Below are positions 19,069-28,385 of a stretch of 64,000 bases of DNA, one piece after another. The first letter of the stretch is position 1, and the number at the start of each line of letters is the position of its first letter. Made by a program: the position numbers and the translations under genes. The notes below the pieces were generated by a model. That model worked only from the letters and a program-made list of their open reading frames with translations. It searched no databases and was not told where the DNA came from. The DNA is from Flexithrix dorotheae DSM 6795 (GTDB taxonomy: Bacteria > Bacteroidota > Bacteroidia > Cytophagales > Flammeovirgaceae): the NCBI RefSeq assembly GCF_000379765.1, contig NZ_KB903476.1, positions 248,204 through 312,203 on the forward strand, given 5' to 3'.

Positions 19069-20091
19069 TTACCTGTAGCAGTAATCTTTGAATTTTGTCA
19101 GGTCATTTTCTCCACCCAACACAATCGCAACATCTCCAGCCTTAAAAACTGTATCAGGATTCGGATTAAAAATAAATCCCTCCGTTTTATCCTTATACCC
19201 GATGATATTTACGCCCGTTAAATCCCGCAGATTCATTTGCCGAATACTTTTCCCCTTCAAATCTTCCTTCATGTCTTCAAACCTCAATTTATCCAGCTGT
19301 AGTTTTGTTCCCCCAACACCATTGAGTAAATCCAGAAATTCAATTACCTCGGGCCGGGTAACTAGTGTGGCCATATGATGTCCACCAATGGCATCTGGCA
19401 TTACCACATGATCTGCTCCCGCCCTTTGTAATTTTCGGATGGAGCTTTCCTCTGAAGCTCGGGAGATTATTTTAATTCCCGGATTGAGCTCCTTTGCGGT
19501 AAGCGTAACAAACACATTATCAGCATCTTTTGGTAATGTGGTAATAATAGTATCTGCTTTTAATATACCTGCAGCTATCAATACTTCATCATGGGTAGCA
19601 TCTCCCTGAACCAGGTAAACATTTTTTTCATCTGCATAGGTATCATCTATCAAGTCGTAATCAAACTCGATTAGTGCAAAAGGGACTCTGCTTCGGAACA
19701 GCTCTTCACAGGCTTTTATACCATTTTTCCCATACCCACAAACTATGGTGTGGTTTTTCATTTTATCACCTACCCTGGTTACCATATAAGTCTGAAAAAT
19801 TTCTCTTAGTTCTCCTTCAAATACATATTTCGTGATTACCGAAATAAAGTAGGCGAATATACTTAAATTGAAAATAATGTAAAATGAAATAAAGATTCTT
19901 CCATTGTCACTCAATGCTCCCACTTCATTCATCCCTACTGTGGAGATAATAATGACACTAAGGTAAAAGGCATCCCAAAAGAAAAGCCCTTCAAAAACCA
20001 TTAGCCCGGTTATCCCCACAAACAAGCTGAAAATAAGAAGAATAAAAGCAAAGAAAAGTCTCTTCAACCTTTGCCTTATCTGACCATTCAT
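19069..20091 (-). CDS. Two-helix K+ channel with RCK (TrkA-N/TrkA-C) domains, atypical filter
   Basis: This 340-residue protein has the layout of a ligand-gated bacterial K+ channel: two membrane helices around a pore loop (residues about 10-90), an RCK Rossmann domain (IVCGYGKNGIKACEEL, GDATHDEVL) and an RCK-C domain at the end. The pore loop is odd. Where K+ channels have TVGYGD, this protein has TVGMNE (residues 51-56), so the GYG signature is GMN. The rest of the loop aligns well, including the GRIF segment that follows. It may still pass K+, may be less selective, or may be another ion path. It follows dnaG by 69 bases on the same strand and may be co-transcribed. Confidence 0.85.
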   Translation of the reverse strand: MNGQIRQRLKRLFFAFILLIFSLFVGITGLMVFEGLFFWDAFYLSVIIISTVGMNEVGALSDNGRIFISFYIIFNLSIFAYFISVITKYVFEGELREIFQTYMVTRVGDKMKNHTIVCGYGKNGIKACEELFRSRVPFALIEFDYDLIDDTYADEKNVYLVQGDATHDEVLIAAGILKADTIITTLPKDADNVFVTLTAKELNPGIKIISRASEESSIRKLQRAGADHVVMPDAIGGHHMATLVTRPEVIEFLDLLNGVGGTKLQLDKLRFEDMKEDLKGKSIRQMNLRDLTGVNIIGYKDKTEGFIFNPNPDTVFKAGDVAIVLGGENDLTKFKDYCYR

Positions 20092-20160
20092 TAGTTTATG
20101 TTTTTAGCCTTCCGACTTTTTTCACTTAGAATTTAATTTTCCAGAAAAACATTCCCCTGC

Positions 20161-22083
20161 TTAAGAATAGGTTATTCCTAATTCTTTAGCCAATTCGTTT
20201 TCCTGTTGCTTTAGTTCAAAATAGATTTTTTGATTTTCAATAACTTCATCCTCAGTCGTAGAATTTTTTAACAACTCCATACTTTCTGCACATAGCTTCT
20301 TAATTGTTCTGTATTTAAGCCTTAAAATATTGCTGTACACTACCTTGTGCAATTTCGCATCCTTTTCTGGGACTATTATTTTAAATTTCTTTTCCCAGGT
20401 TTCACTTATAGTGCCTTTCTCTGAAATCAAATTCACCACTTCACTTTTTATATCAGCATCGGGATGATGGATAAAAAACCTGGCATCTACGAAGTTACCT
20501 TTGCCTGTTTCAAGTTTATAAACCTCAAGTATTTTGCGATATACCGGAGTAGAAAAAGAAATCTGATCAATTTCAGAAATCATAAAATCGCTAAGCCTGT
20601 TTTCATCTTCATCCTTTTCTTTGCCATATTCCAACAGAATTCTTATACACTCCCTTTCCTGAAATGCCATTACAGGATCAACACTTTCTTTCTTTTTTTC
20701 TTCAGGAATTAAAGCCTCAACTGAAGGAGGCATACTTTTTCCGCCACCATCATGTCTTTGCTGGTTGTATTTTTTCTTTTGTGCTCTTAATAAAATGGAA
20801 TTTCCCTCTTCTATTAAAACCTCCTCATCAATTTCAAGCAAATTACTGCATTCCTTAAAGAAAACAGATTGCTTTATGCTATCCGGTATTTTGATGATGG
20901 TCTCTACAATATCCCTGATTACCTCAGCCCTCTTTAATGGATCATTTTTAGCCTCATCCAGTCCCAGGGCTGTTTTAAATAGTATAAAATCTTTCTGATT
21001 TTTCTCCAGAAACGCCTTAAATGCCTCCCCTCCTATTTTCTTCACATAGCTATCAGGGTCTTCACCATCGGGAAAAGTAACTATTTTTACATCAAGCCCT
21101 TTTTCCAAAATCAGGTTTACACCACGCATGGAGGCATTTATGCCAGCAGTATCCCCATCATACAAAATGGTGATATTTTTTGTAAACCGGCCAATTAGCG
21201 CGATTTGTTCTTCTGTAAGGGAAGTTCCGGAGGAAGCCACCACATTTTCTATACCCTCCTGATGCAGGGAAATTACATCGGTATACCCTTCTACCAGATA
21301 ACAATTTTCCTTCTCACGAACAGATTTTTTGGCCTGAAACATCCCATACAAAATCTGACTTTTGTGATATACCTCAGATTCCGGGGAATTAATATACTTG
21401 GGTTTTTCATCTTTCTTAAGTGTCCGGGCACCAAATCCTATTGCCCTTCCACTCACATTGTGAATAGGGAAAATCACTCTTCCTCTAAACCTGTCATAGG
21501 ATTTTCCCTCTTCCTTCTTTATAACCAGCCCTGCTTTTTCAAGAATCTCCGATTTAAACCCGTTTTTTAAAGCATTTTCTTCAAAAGCATTCCATTTATT
21601 AAGTGCAAAACCCAGCTCAAATTTTTCTATTATTTCCCAGTCAAAGCCTCTTTCTTTAAAATAACTGGCTCCGACAGCCTTCCCTTCTCCTACTTTTAGA
21701 TTATCCTGATAGAAATTTTTGGCATGGTTAAGTGCAATTAATAGGCTTTCTTTAAAGCTCTGGGTTTCCTGCTGAGCCGGGGTTAATTCTTCCTCCTCTA
21801 TTTCAATCCCGTATTTTTTGGCCAGATATTTTAAGGCTTCAATATAACCAATACCTTCCATTTCCATCACAAACGAAATGGCATCTCCCCCTTTGCCAGT
21901 ACTAAAACATTTATAAATTCCTTTGGAAGGTGAAACAGTAAAGGAGGGCGTTTTTTCATCCACAAAAGGAGAAAGTGCCCACCAGTTTTGTCCTTTTTTC
22001 TTTAATGATACAAACTCCTCTACCACCTCAACGATATCGGTGGCATCATGAATTTGTCTTATGGTGTCATCACTAATTCTCAT
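20161..22083 (-). CDS. dnaG: DNA primase DnaG
   Basis: DnaG makes RNA primers for DNA replication. The 640-residue protein has the N-terminal primer-binding domain (residues 1-95), the TOPRIM catalytic core (YLVEGYTDVISLHQEG with the metal-binding Glu, then ILYDGDTAGINASMRG with the DxD-like acidic pair) and a C-terminal helicase-binding region. The N-terminal zinc ribbon is degenerate. Of the usual C-x2-H...C-x2-C ligands only Cys59 remains; the others are Ser38, Val41 and Thr62. The surrounding fold signature PSFTVSPSKGIYKCFSTGKGG is intact. This loss is known to me in related Bacteroidota primases, so it is probably a lineage trait rather than damage. Confidence 0.96.
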   Translation of the reverse strand: MRISDDTIRQIHDATDIVEVVEEFVSLKKKGQNWWALSPFVDEKTPSFTVSPSKGIYKCFSTGKGGDAISFVMEMEGIGYIEALKYLAKKYGIEIEEEELTPAQQETQSFKESLLIALNHAKNFYQDNLKVGEGKAVGASYFKERGFDWEIIEKFELGFALNKWNAFEENALKNGFKSEILEKAGLVIKKEEGKSYDRFRGRVIFPIHNVSGRAIGFGARTLKKDEKPKYINSPESEVYHKSQILYGMFQAKKSVREKENCYLVEGYTDVISLHQEGIENVVASSGTSLTEEQIALIGRFTKNITILYDGDTAGINASMRGVNLILEKGLDVKIVTFPDGEDPDSYVKKIGGEAFKAFLEKNQKDFILFKTALGLDEAKNDPLKRAEVIRDIVETIIKIPDSIKQSVFFKECSNLLEIDEEVLIEEGNSILLRAQKKKYNQQRHDGGGKSMPPSVEALIPEEKKKESVDPVMAFQERECIRILLEYGKEKDEDENRLSDFMISEIDQISFSTPVYRKILEVYKLETGKGNFVDARFFIHHPDADIKSEVVNLISEKGTISETWEKKFKIIVPEKDAKLHKVVYSNILRLKYRTIKKLCAESMELLKNSTTEDEVIENQKIYFELKQQENELAKELGITYS

Positions 22084-22299
22084 TCGCCAAAATTGCCTGA
22101 AAGGAGATTTAAAAATTAATTAATGGTGAGGAATTTTAACTTCTCATTAATCCTCAAAATTCCATAATAAATAAACATTTTAAAAAAAATCAAACAATGA
22201 ATTTATAATTGGATTTATAAGTTAATACCAATGGTATGAGAACCTGAAACTTATAAATACATACTGCATCGCGGTGGGTATTTAATAGCGAATAATTTA

Positions 22300-22307
22300 T
22301 ATCTTTG
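22300..22307 (+). promoter_or_regulatory. Putative -7 promoter box before mrp
   Basis: TATCTTTG at 22300-22307 matches the Bacteroidota TAnnTTTG -7 consensus exactly and lies 25 bases before the mrp start codon. No clear TTG-type -33 box is visible at the usual distance. Confidence 0.5.
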
Positions 22308-22332
22308 TATCTCCGTGATTTAACTAAAAATA

Positions 22333-23424
22333 ATGAGTATTACAAGCAAGGAAGTATTAAAAGCCTTATCCACTGTAGAGGAACCAGATTTGAAAAAAGA
22401 TTTGGTTACACTTAATATGGTAAGAGATGTGGCAATTGAGGGAAAAGTAGTAAAGTTTACGGTAGTGCTTACCACACCAGCATGTCCACTTAAAGAATTA
22501 ATCAAACAAAGGTGTATAGATGCTATTCACAATGAACTTTCTGAGGATTTACTGGTAATGGTAAATCTTACTTCGGATGTGACTTCATTGAGAGATAACA
22601 CGCCCATTTTACCTAATGTCAAAAACATCATAGCTGTAGCTTCCGGAAAAGGAGGAGTAGGAAAATCAACTGTTACTTCGAATTTAGCTATTGCCCTTTC
22701 AAAAACCGGAGCTAAAGTAGGGATTATTGATGCAGATATTTTTGGTCCGTCAATTCCGGTAATGTTTGATACGGAAAGTGCCAAACCAGGCCTGGTACAG
22801 CAAAATGGGAAAAACATGATCATTCCTATTGAGCAATATGGAGTAAAATTGCTTTCTATTGGCTATCTGACTCCATCTAAAGAGGCTGTAGTTTGGAGAG
22901 GCCCAATGGCAAGTTCTGCTTTAAGGCAATTTTTATCCGATGCGGACTGGGGCGATTTAGATTATTTATTAATAGATCTTCCTCCGGGAACCAGTGATAT
23001 TCATCTCACTCTTGTACAAACCGTTCCGGTTACCGGGGCTGTGATTGTTACAACTCCACAGAAAGTAGCCTTAGAGGATGCGCAAAAAGGGGTTTCAATG
23101 TTCAGAAATGCTCAAATAAACGTGCCGGTATTAGGAATAATTGAAAACATGTCTTACTTTACCCCTGCAGAACTTCCCGAAAATAAATATTATATTTTTG
23201 GTAAAGATGGTGGGAAAGTTTTGGCTGATAGATATGAAGTGCCATTTTTAGGGGAAATTCCATTGGTACAAAGCATTCGGGAAAGTGGCGATAAGGGAAG
23301 TCCAATTGCTATGCAGGATGATGTGGCTTCTGCCGCATTCAACAAAATAGCCCAGGAAATGGCCAGAACTATTGCTTTAAGGAATGCAGGATTGGAACCT
23401 ACCAAAGTAGTGGAGGTTCAATAG
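22333..23424 (+). CDS. Mrp/ApbC-type iron-sulfur carrier ATPase
   Basis: This P-loop ATPase of 363 residues helps deliver iron-sulfur clusters to target proteins. An N-terminal DUF59/MIP18-like domain (residues 1-90) precedes the deviant Walker A motif SGKGGVGKSTVTSN. Further ATPase segments are IDADIFGPSIPVMF, LLSIGYLTPSKEAVVWRGPMAS and YLLIDLPPGTSDIHLTLVQ. The CPxC pair that binds the cluster in many Mrp proteins is absent; its position reads MSYFTPAELPENKYYIFG. The only cysteines are two in the N-terminal domain. The next gene encodes a NifU-C scaffold domain, which supports a shared iron-sulfur role. I leave the symbol empty because mrp and apbC are used inconsistently. Confidence 0.92.
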   Translation: MSITSKEVLKALSTVEEPDLKKDLVTLNMVRDVAIEGKVVKFTVVLTTPACPLKELIKQRCIDAIHNELSEDLLVMVNLTSDVTSLRDNTPILPNVKNIIAVASGKGGVGKSTVTSNLAIALSKTGAKVGIIDADIFGPSIPVMFDTESAKPGLVQQNGKNMIIPIEQYGVKLLSIGYLTPSKEAVVWRGPMASSALRQFLSDADWGDLDYLLIDLPPGTSDIHLTLVQTVPVTGAVIVTTPQKVALEDAQKGVSMFRNAQINVPVLGIIENMSYFTPAELPENKYYIFGKDGGKVLADRYEVPFLGEIPLVQSIRESGDKGSPIAMQDDVASAAFNKIAQEMARTIALRNAGLEPTKVVEVQ

Positions 23425-23526
23425 TGATATTAAACCAAAGATTCATTAGAATTGTTATCTAATTAAACATATTTGCCTTATATCCCTCTTATTATTGAAA
23501 GGATTTGAGCATGCATAAAAAAGTAT

Positions 23527-23799
23527 ATGGAAAACGTATTGGGTAGTTTAAGGGAGAAAGTTGATGAAGCCTTAAAAAATATCAGACCTTATTTGGAAAC
23601 TGATGGTGGAGACTTGAAAGTTCTGGAAATTACAGATGATAATATTGTGAAAATAGAATTGTTGGGGGCTTGTGGCAGTTGTCCCATGTCAACAATGACC
23701 TTAAAAGCCGGTGTAGAGCAGACAATTTTAAATGCCGTTCCGGAGATTAAAGGTGTGGAGGCAATAAACCTTACTGAACCAGATCTCAATAATTCATAA
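23527..23799 (+). CDS. NifU C-terminal-domain iron-sulfur scaffold protein
   Basis: This 90-residue protein is a stand-alone NifU-C (Nfu-type) domain. It carries GGDLKVLEI, then the cluster-binding pair in GACGSCPMSTMTLKAGVE. Such proteins carry 4Fe-4S clusters to apoproteins as dimers bridged by the CxxC cysteines. It lies 102 bases after the Mrp-type ATPase gene on the same strand and is followed by a strong terminator, so the two probably form a short operon. Confidence 0.93.
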   Translation: MENVLGSLREKVDEALKNIRPYLETDGGDLKVLEITDDNIVKIELLGACGSCPMSTMTLKAGVEQTILNAVPEIKGVEAINLTEPDLNNS

Positions 23800-23813
23800 A
23801 ATTTTTTGTAAAG

Positions 23814-23850
23814 AAAAAAGCTTGCAGATTAATTTCTGCAAGCTTTTTTT
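23814..23850 (+). terminator. Rho-independent terminator after the NifU-C gene
   Basis: GCTTGCAG (23820-23827) pairs perfectly with CTGCAAGC (23836-23843). An A run before the stem and a T run of seven after it extend the pairing and make it usable in both directions, including for the converging DUF2807 gene. Confidence 0.88.
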
Positions 23851-23877
23851 ATCTCTATCTACATTTTTTTGCTTCAA

Positions 23878-24570
23878 TTAGTTGGCTTTTGAAAGGTGGC
23901 CAGACCCTGCTACATTTACACTTTTCAAATCAGGATTTCCTTTATATTTTACATCACCTGACCCGGCAATACTTGCAGAAAGACTACCTGAAACACTAAT
24001 TTTAGCCTCTCCTGATCCGGCAATGGCAATTTTGCTATCCACACTTTCCAAATCAAAAGCATCAATATCCCCCGAACCTGAGATATTAAACTCCTGCCTT
24101 TTTGTACTTCCCGACAATTCCATATCACTTGAACCGGAAAGGTGAGCCTCTAATTCCATAGTTTTCACATCCATTTTTATATTCCCTGAACCACTACTGC
24201 TAATGACCAAACTGTTGGAGGTAACTTTGGTTTTTCCTATGATATCAATAGCTCCCGAAATAGCCAGTTTCTCCATCTTCTCGAAATTAAGATACAGAGA
24301 AACTTCCGACTTACCATAATTCCACCTTTTGTCCTTTGGGTAAATTTTTAATGTATTCCCGATTACCTCGGTGATAATTAGTTTGGGATCAGCAGACTTG
24401 GTTTCAATGGTTATTTCCTCTTTACTGCCCTGGCTCATGTAAACTTTGAAAGCTCCACTAATTTCTACTTCATCGAAACTTTCAAGATTTCTGGTTTCTT
24501 TAGTTTGGGCATTGGCAAAAAATGAAATAGAAACCAATAAAAAAATGACGGTTAGAATATTATTTTTCAT
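23878..24570 (-). CDS. DUF2807 (GIN head domain) exported protein
   Basis: This 230-residue protein begins with a signal peptide (NILTVIFLLVSISFFANAQ) and continues as a single DUF2807 domain. The domain is a right-handed beta-helix rich in repeated glycine-serine turns: SGAFKVYMSQG, ISSSGSGNIKMDV, LSGSSDMELSGS, ISGSGDIDAFDL, IAGSGEAKISVSG, VAGSGHLSKAN. At least seven SGSG/AGSG turns are spaced about 20 residues apart. The family is common in Bacteroidota envelopes and is sometimes called an adhesin head, but its function is not established. It converges on the NifU-C gene across a shared terminator. Confidence 0.9.
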   Translation of the reverse strand: MKNNILTVIFLLVSISFFANAQTKETRNLESFDEVEISGAFKVYMSQGSKEEITIETKSADPKLIITEVIGNTLKIYPKDKRWNYGKSEVSLYLNFEKMEKLAISGAIDIIGKTKVTSNSLVISSSGSGNIKMDVKTMELEAHLSGSSDMELSGSTKRQEFNISGSGDIDAFDLESVDSKIAIAGSGEAKISVSGSLSASIAGSGDVKYKGNPDLKSVNVAGSGHLSKAN

Positions 24571-25128
24571 TATTTGTAAAGTTTATATTTTTCCTGTTCT
24601 CCTATAGACATTAATTCTAATTCAGGGTTGCATCAATTTGGGAAAATGGTTGGATCATACCAAAATTTTTATTGGAGACACCCAGATCTTTTGGCTAAAA
24701 AATGCCACAAAAGCATCTTCCCGGTTCAGGAACTCTAGTTCCCGATAAAATTTTCCAAGGTCCGGCATTTCGGTGCTGCTACTCCTGGAATATCAGCCCG
24801 GTAAAAAATTTTATAGCATCCAGAAAAAAACAAATTGACATTTTCCGTATCAAAAAACAAAACTTAAACATGCGCTGAAGTTGTTTGCATTTTTGTATTA
24901 ATTTTGGGGAAATTTTTTAAAAGTTTGTTTAAATTTTAAGTTTCCCGGAATATCGGACCTAAGCGCTTGTTTAAAATTTAATTTTTCAAGCGAAAGTGTT
25001 CAATTTTAAATTCTCACAAAGCAGGAAAATATTTTGGAGTGAGGCTTTATTATCGGACAGATGCTTTGTGGACGTTTGCAGCGAAATATAAATTAAAACA
25101 AATCAAAACAACTAAATTATCTTTCAAC
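24571..25128. other. Structured intergenic region between DUF2807 gene and prfB
   Basis: This 558-bp gap has no convincing gene. It contains a cluster of complementary segments at 24729-24814: GGAAC/GTTCC (24729-24742) and a 10-bp stem ATAAAATTTT (24745-24754) with AAAATTTTAT (24805-24814) enclosing a GC-richer core. A segment at about 24988-25030 is also about 70% identical to 26566-26610 on the far side of prfB. Both may be dispersed repeats or an unrecognised RNA. Confidence 0.5.
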
Positions 25129-26206
25129 ATGAATACATCCCTGTTAAAGGAATTGAAGACAAGAGTCTCTGCCTTGAGGGGGTATCTTTGACTACGATCA
25201 AAAGAATGCCGAACTGCAGAGAGAAGAAGCTTTAACCGCCCAACCTGGTTTTTGGGACGACCCTAAAAAAGCTGAGCAGACCCTTAAGGAAATAAAATTA
25301 AAGAAAAACTGGATTACCAGTTTTGATAATGTCAGTACGCTTTATGATGATCTTGAAACTTTATTCGAGTTCTATGAACTAGGAGAAGTGGATGAAGCGG
25401 AAGTAGAAGAAGCAGAAAAAAAGCTAATTAAAGCCATTGAAGCTCTTGAATTAAAAAAGATGCTGAGCAATGAGGAAGATCCACTGAATGCCATAATGGA
25501 AATTAACCCGGGTGCAGGAGGAACAGAAAGCCAGGACTGGTCGGAAATTCTGATGAGAATGTACATTATGTGGGGGGAAGCCAATGGATACAAAGTAAAG
25601 CAGGTAAACTACCAACCCGGTGAGGTAGCAGGAATAAAATCTGCTACATTAGAGTTTGATGGAGAATTTGCTTACGGCTATTTAAAATCCGAAATTGGAG
25701 TCCATAGATTGGTAAGGATTTCCCCGTTCGATTCGGGAGGAAGAAGACATACCTCTTTTGCCTCTGTATTTGTTTATCCGGAAGTTGATGATTCAATTGA
25801 GATTGATATCAATCCGGCCCACATTACCTGGGATACTTTCAGAGCCAGTGGTGCTGGGGGGCAAAATGTGAACAAGGTTGAAACTGCGGTAAGATTAAAA
25901 CACGCACCAACTGGAATTGTAATTGAGTGTCAGGAATCCCGTTCTCAGCTACAGAATAAGGAAAAAGCGATGAAAATGCTCCAGTCACAGCTTTATCAGA
26001 TGGAAATTGATAAAAGAAATGCTGAGCGTGATAAAGTGGAAAGCAACAAAAAACGAATTGATTTCGGATCGCAAATCAGGAATTACGTTTTACACCCCTA
26101 CAAATTAATTAAAGATGTAAGGACCGGAGTGGAATCTTCAAATGTTCAGGAAGTGCTGGATGGCAATATAAATGAATTTATAAAGGCATTTTTAATGAGC
26201 AGCTAA
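25129..26206 (+). CDS. prfB: Peptide chain release factor 2, programmed +1 frameshift
   Basis: RF2 ends translation at UGA and UAA codons. Translation starts at the ATG at 25129 and after 20 codons meets an in-frame TGA at 25189-25191, in the canonical shift context CTT-TGA-C with an internal Shine-Dalgarno-like AGGGGG just upstream. A +1 shift continues in the frame of GAC at 25190 and gives a protein of about 358 residues. Coding evidence after the shift includes the stop-codon-reading tripeptide in RISPFDSGG, and [11 protein letters not shown] with the GGQ motif. This is normal autoregulation of prfB, not a mutation: low RF2 favours the shift. A simple frame call would begin falsely at 25388. 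A terminator follows. Confidence 0.97.
25175..25192 (+). promoter_or_regulatory. RF2 programmed frameshift signal
   Basis: An AGGGGG Shine-Dalgarno-like run precedes CTTTGAC, where CTT is the slip codon and TGA (25189-25191) the stop that RF2 itself reads. This arrangement is the well-known prfB autoregulation site. Confidence 0.96.
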
Positions 26207-26703
26207 AAAAATTGAATAAAACAGCCTTCTATATAATTTTAGGGCTGTTTTATTCTTTAAATACTCCATTTTTATTTTTTATTAATTGGATTTTTTTACC
26301 ATATTAGGATTATTAATTAATTTAGTAATGTTCAAGGACATTGAACTCAAAACAGGATAATTTCATAGTTTAATTGGTGGTAGTTTTTGCAATATGTTTT
26401 TTTAAACATCATTTTTTAAGGGCAATAAATTACCAATTTTTTACCATTGAATCTGTGAATTTATTTTTTGGTGCTACCTACAAACCGTTACCAGTGCCCT
26501 CCCGTTTTTGAAATTTCTTTTGTCCCAAAGGATGAAAAAATCAATGAAGTTATTTTAACTTTTTGTAAGCGAAAATTGACAATTTAAGGTTCTCAGAAAG
26601 CAGAAAAAGAGGTTCTAAAAATGGCAATTTCAGCCTAAAAAAATAAGTTTGAATCACTTCAATAACATAATTTCCAATACAACACATTTATTACACTTAA
26701 CTT
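26207..26703. other. Intergenic region between prfB and the aldehyde dehydrogenase gene
   Basis: After the terminator this 450-bp stretch is AT-rich with no good frame. The only notable segment is at about 26566-26610, which resembles 24988-25030 upstream of prfB. No clear promoter was found. Confidence 0.5.
26215..26254 (+). terminator. Rho-independent terminator after prfB
   Basis: AATAAAACAGCC (26215-26226) pairs perfectly with GGCTGTTTTATT (26243-26254) around a 16-nt loop, and the stem ends in a T-rich arm. It lies 9 bases past the prfB stop. Confidence 0.85.
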
Positions 26704-28263
26704 ATGATTGTTAATTCAGATAATCAATCAATTAGCCATGTTTTACCTGAATTGGGTATCAGGGAAACAAATCCATCTTTTATTACCGGGCAGGAATCTG
26801 GCGAAAGCCCCGGAGGACAACTACTGGATGTTTTTTCACCAATTGATGGGCAAAAGATTGCCTCTGTCAAAATGATTGAAGAAACCGAGTATAACCAGGT
26901 GGTTGAAAAAGCGCAAAAAGCATTTGACTTCTGGAGAAAAAAACCAGCTCCTTATAGAGGAGAAATTGTCAGGCAAATTGGTGTAGCGCTCCGAAAATAT
27001 AAAGATTCCTTAGGCAAACTGGTCACCTATGAAATGGGGAAAATTTACCAGGAAGGCCTTGGGGAAGTACAGGAAATGATCGATATCTGTGATTTTGCAG
27101 TGGGACTGTCCAGGCAACTGTACGGATTATCCATGCATTCGGAAAGACCAAACCACAGAATGTATGAGCAATATCACCCTTTGGGAATTGTAGGTGTAAT
27201 TTCGGCTTTCAATTTTCCTGTGGCGGTTTGGTCCTGGAATGCCATGATAGCAGCCGTTTGTGGTGATGTGGTCATTTGGAAGCCATCTGAAAAAACACCA
27301 CTCACCGCTATTGCCTGTCAAAATATTATAAAAGATGTATTGAAGGAAAATGATTTGCCAGAAGGGATATTCAATTTAGTGATTGGTGATGCTAAAATTG
27401 GAGCGGCCATTTCTTCAGATAAGAGAATTCCGTTGGTTTCTGCTACAGGCTCTACCCGAATGGGGAAAAAAGTAGGTGAAACTGTGGCTGCCAGAATGGG
27501 TAAATCGTTACTGGAACTTGGGGGAAACAATGCCATAATTGTCACTGAAAATGCCAATATTGAAATGGCTATAAGAGCCGCTGTTTTTGGTGCAGTGGGA
27601 ACGGCAGGGCAAAGATGTACTTCTACCCGAAGGTTAATTGTACATGAAAATGTATTCGATCAGGTAAAGAAAAGACTGTTGGATATCTATCCGTCTCTTT
27701 CCATTGGCAATCCATTGGAGGAAGGAACTTTAGTAGGACCTTTAATTGATAAAGATGCGGTAAATAGTTTTACAGCAGGCATAAAAAAAGCCAAAGAAGA
27801 AGGAGGAGAAGTTTTAATTGGAGGGGAAATTTTAGAAGGACCTGGTTACGAATCGGGTACATATGTAAAGCCAAGTATTGTGATTGCCGAAAGTAACTTT
27901 GAAATAGTGCAGGAGGAAACATTCGCCCCAATATTATATTTAATTAAATATAAAGGAGGGATAGCAAATGCAGTTGAAATACAGAATAATGTACGGCAAG
28001 GTTTATCTTCTTCCATATTTTCTGATAATATCCAGGAAACTGAATATTTTCTTTCCCATCTTGGATCAGATTGTGGGATTGCCAACGTTAACATTGGTAC
28101 TTCCGGAGCAGAAATAGGCGGAGCCTTTGGTGGAGAAAAGGAAACTGGAGGTGGACGAGAGTCTGGATCTGATGCCTGGAAAGTCTACATGAGAAGACAG
28201 ACCAATACCATCAATTTTGGAACGGAACTCCCGCTTGCTCAGGGAATTAAATTTGAGATTTAA
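26704..28263 (+). CDS. ALDH7-type aldehyde dehydrogenase (aminoadipate-semialdehyde-like)
   Basis: This NAD(P)-dependent dehydrogenase of 519 residues oxidises an aldehyde to an acid. The catalytic Cys is Cys305 in GTAGQRCTSTRRLIV and the general base Glu271 is in LLELGGNNAIIV. The N-terminal region and the C-terminal GGAFGGEKETGGGRESGSDAWK match the ALDH7 (antiquitin) subfamily, whose members often act on alpha-aminoadipic semialdehyde in lysine breakdown. The cofactor region VISAFNFPVAVWSWNAM is also typical. The subfamily assignment is good; the physiological substrate is inferred. It stands alone, with no lysine catabolism genes nearby. Confidence 0.92.
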   Translation: MIVNSDNQSISHVLPELGIRETNPSFITGQESGESPGGQLLDVFSPIDGQKIASVKMIEETEYNQVVEKAQKAFDFWRKKPAPYRGEIVRQIGVALRKYKDSLGKLVTYEMGKIYQEGLGEVQEMIDICDFAVGLSRQLYGLSMHSERPNHRMYEQYHPLGIVGVISAFNFPVAVWSWNAMIAAVCGDVVIWKPSEKTPLTAIACQNIIKDVLKENDLPEGIFNLVIGDAKIGAAISSDKRIPLVSATGSTRMGKKVGETVAARMGKSLLELGGNNAIIVTENANIEMAIRAAVFGAVGTAGQRCTSTRRLIVHENVFDQVKKRLLDIYPSLSIGNPLEEGTLVGPLIDKDAVNSFTAGIKKAKEEGGEVLIGGEILEGPGYESGTYVKPSIVIAESNFEIVQEETFAPILYLIKYKGGIANAVEIQNNVRQGLSSSIFSDNIQETEYFLSHLGSDCGIANVNIGTSGAEIGGAFGGEKETGGGRESGSDAWKVYMRRQTNTINFGTELPLAQGIKFEI

Positions 28264-28385
28264 GTATATTTAAAAATAAAAACATTAATTTTTCGATAAA
28301 CTTATAATTGAGGAATTAAAATGTATATTTGAATTCTGTTAACAAATTATATTAATTTTTAGCAACTAACTTTTTTACGTAAGAT

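Noticed and set aside
25388-26206. A shortened prfB frame starting at 25388, or a frameshifted pseudogene
   Set aside because: The upstream 20 codons, the in-frame TGA and the CTTTGAC context form the standard RF2 programmed frameshift, so the gene is intact and begins at 25129.
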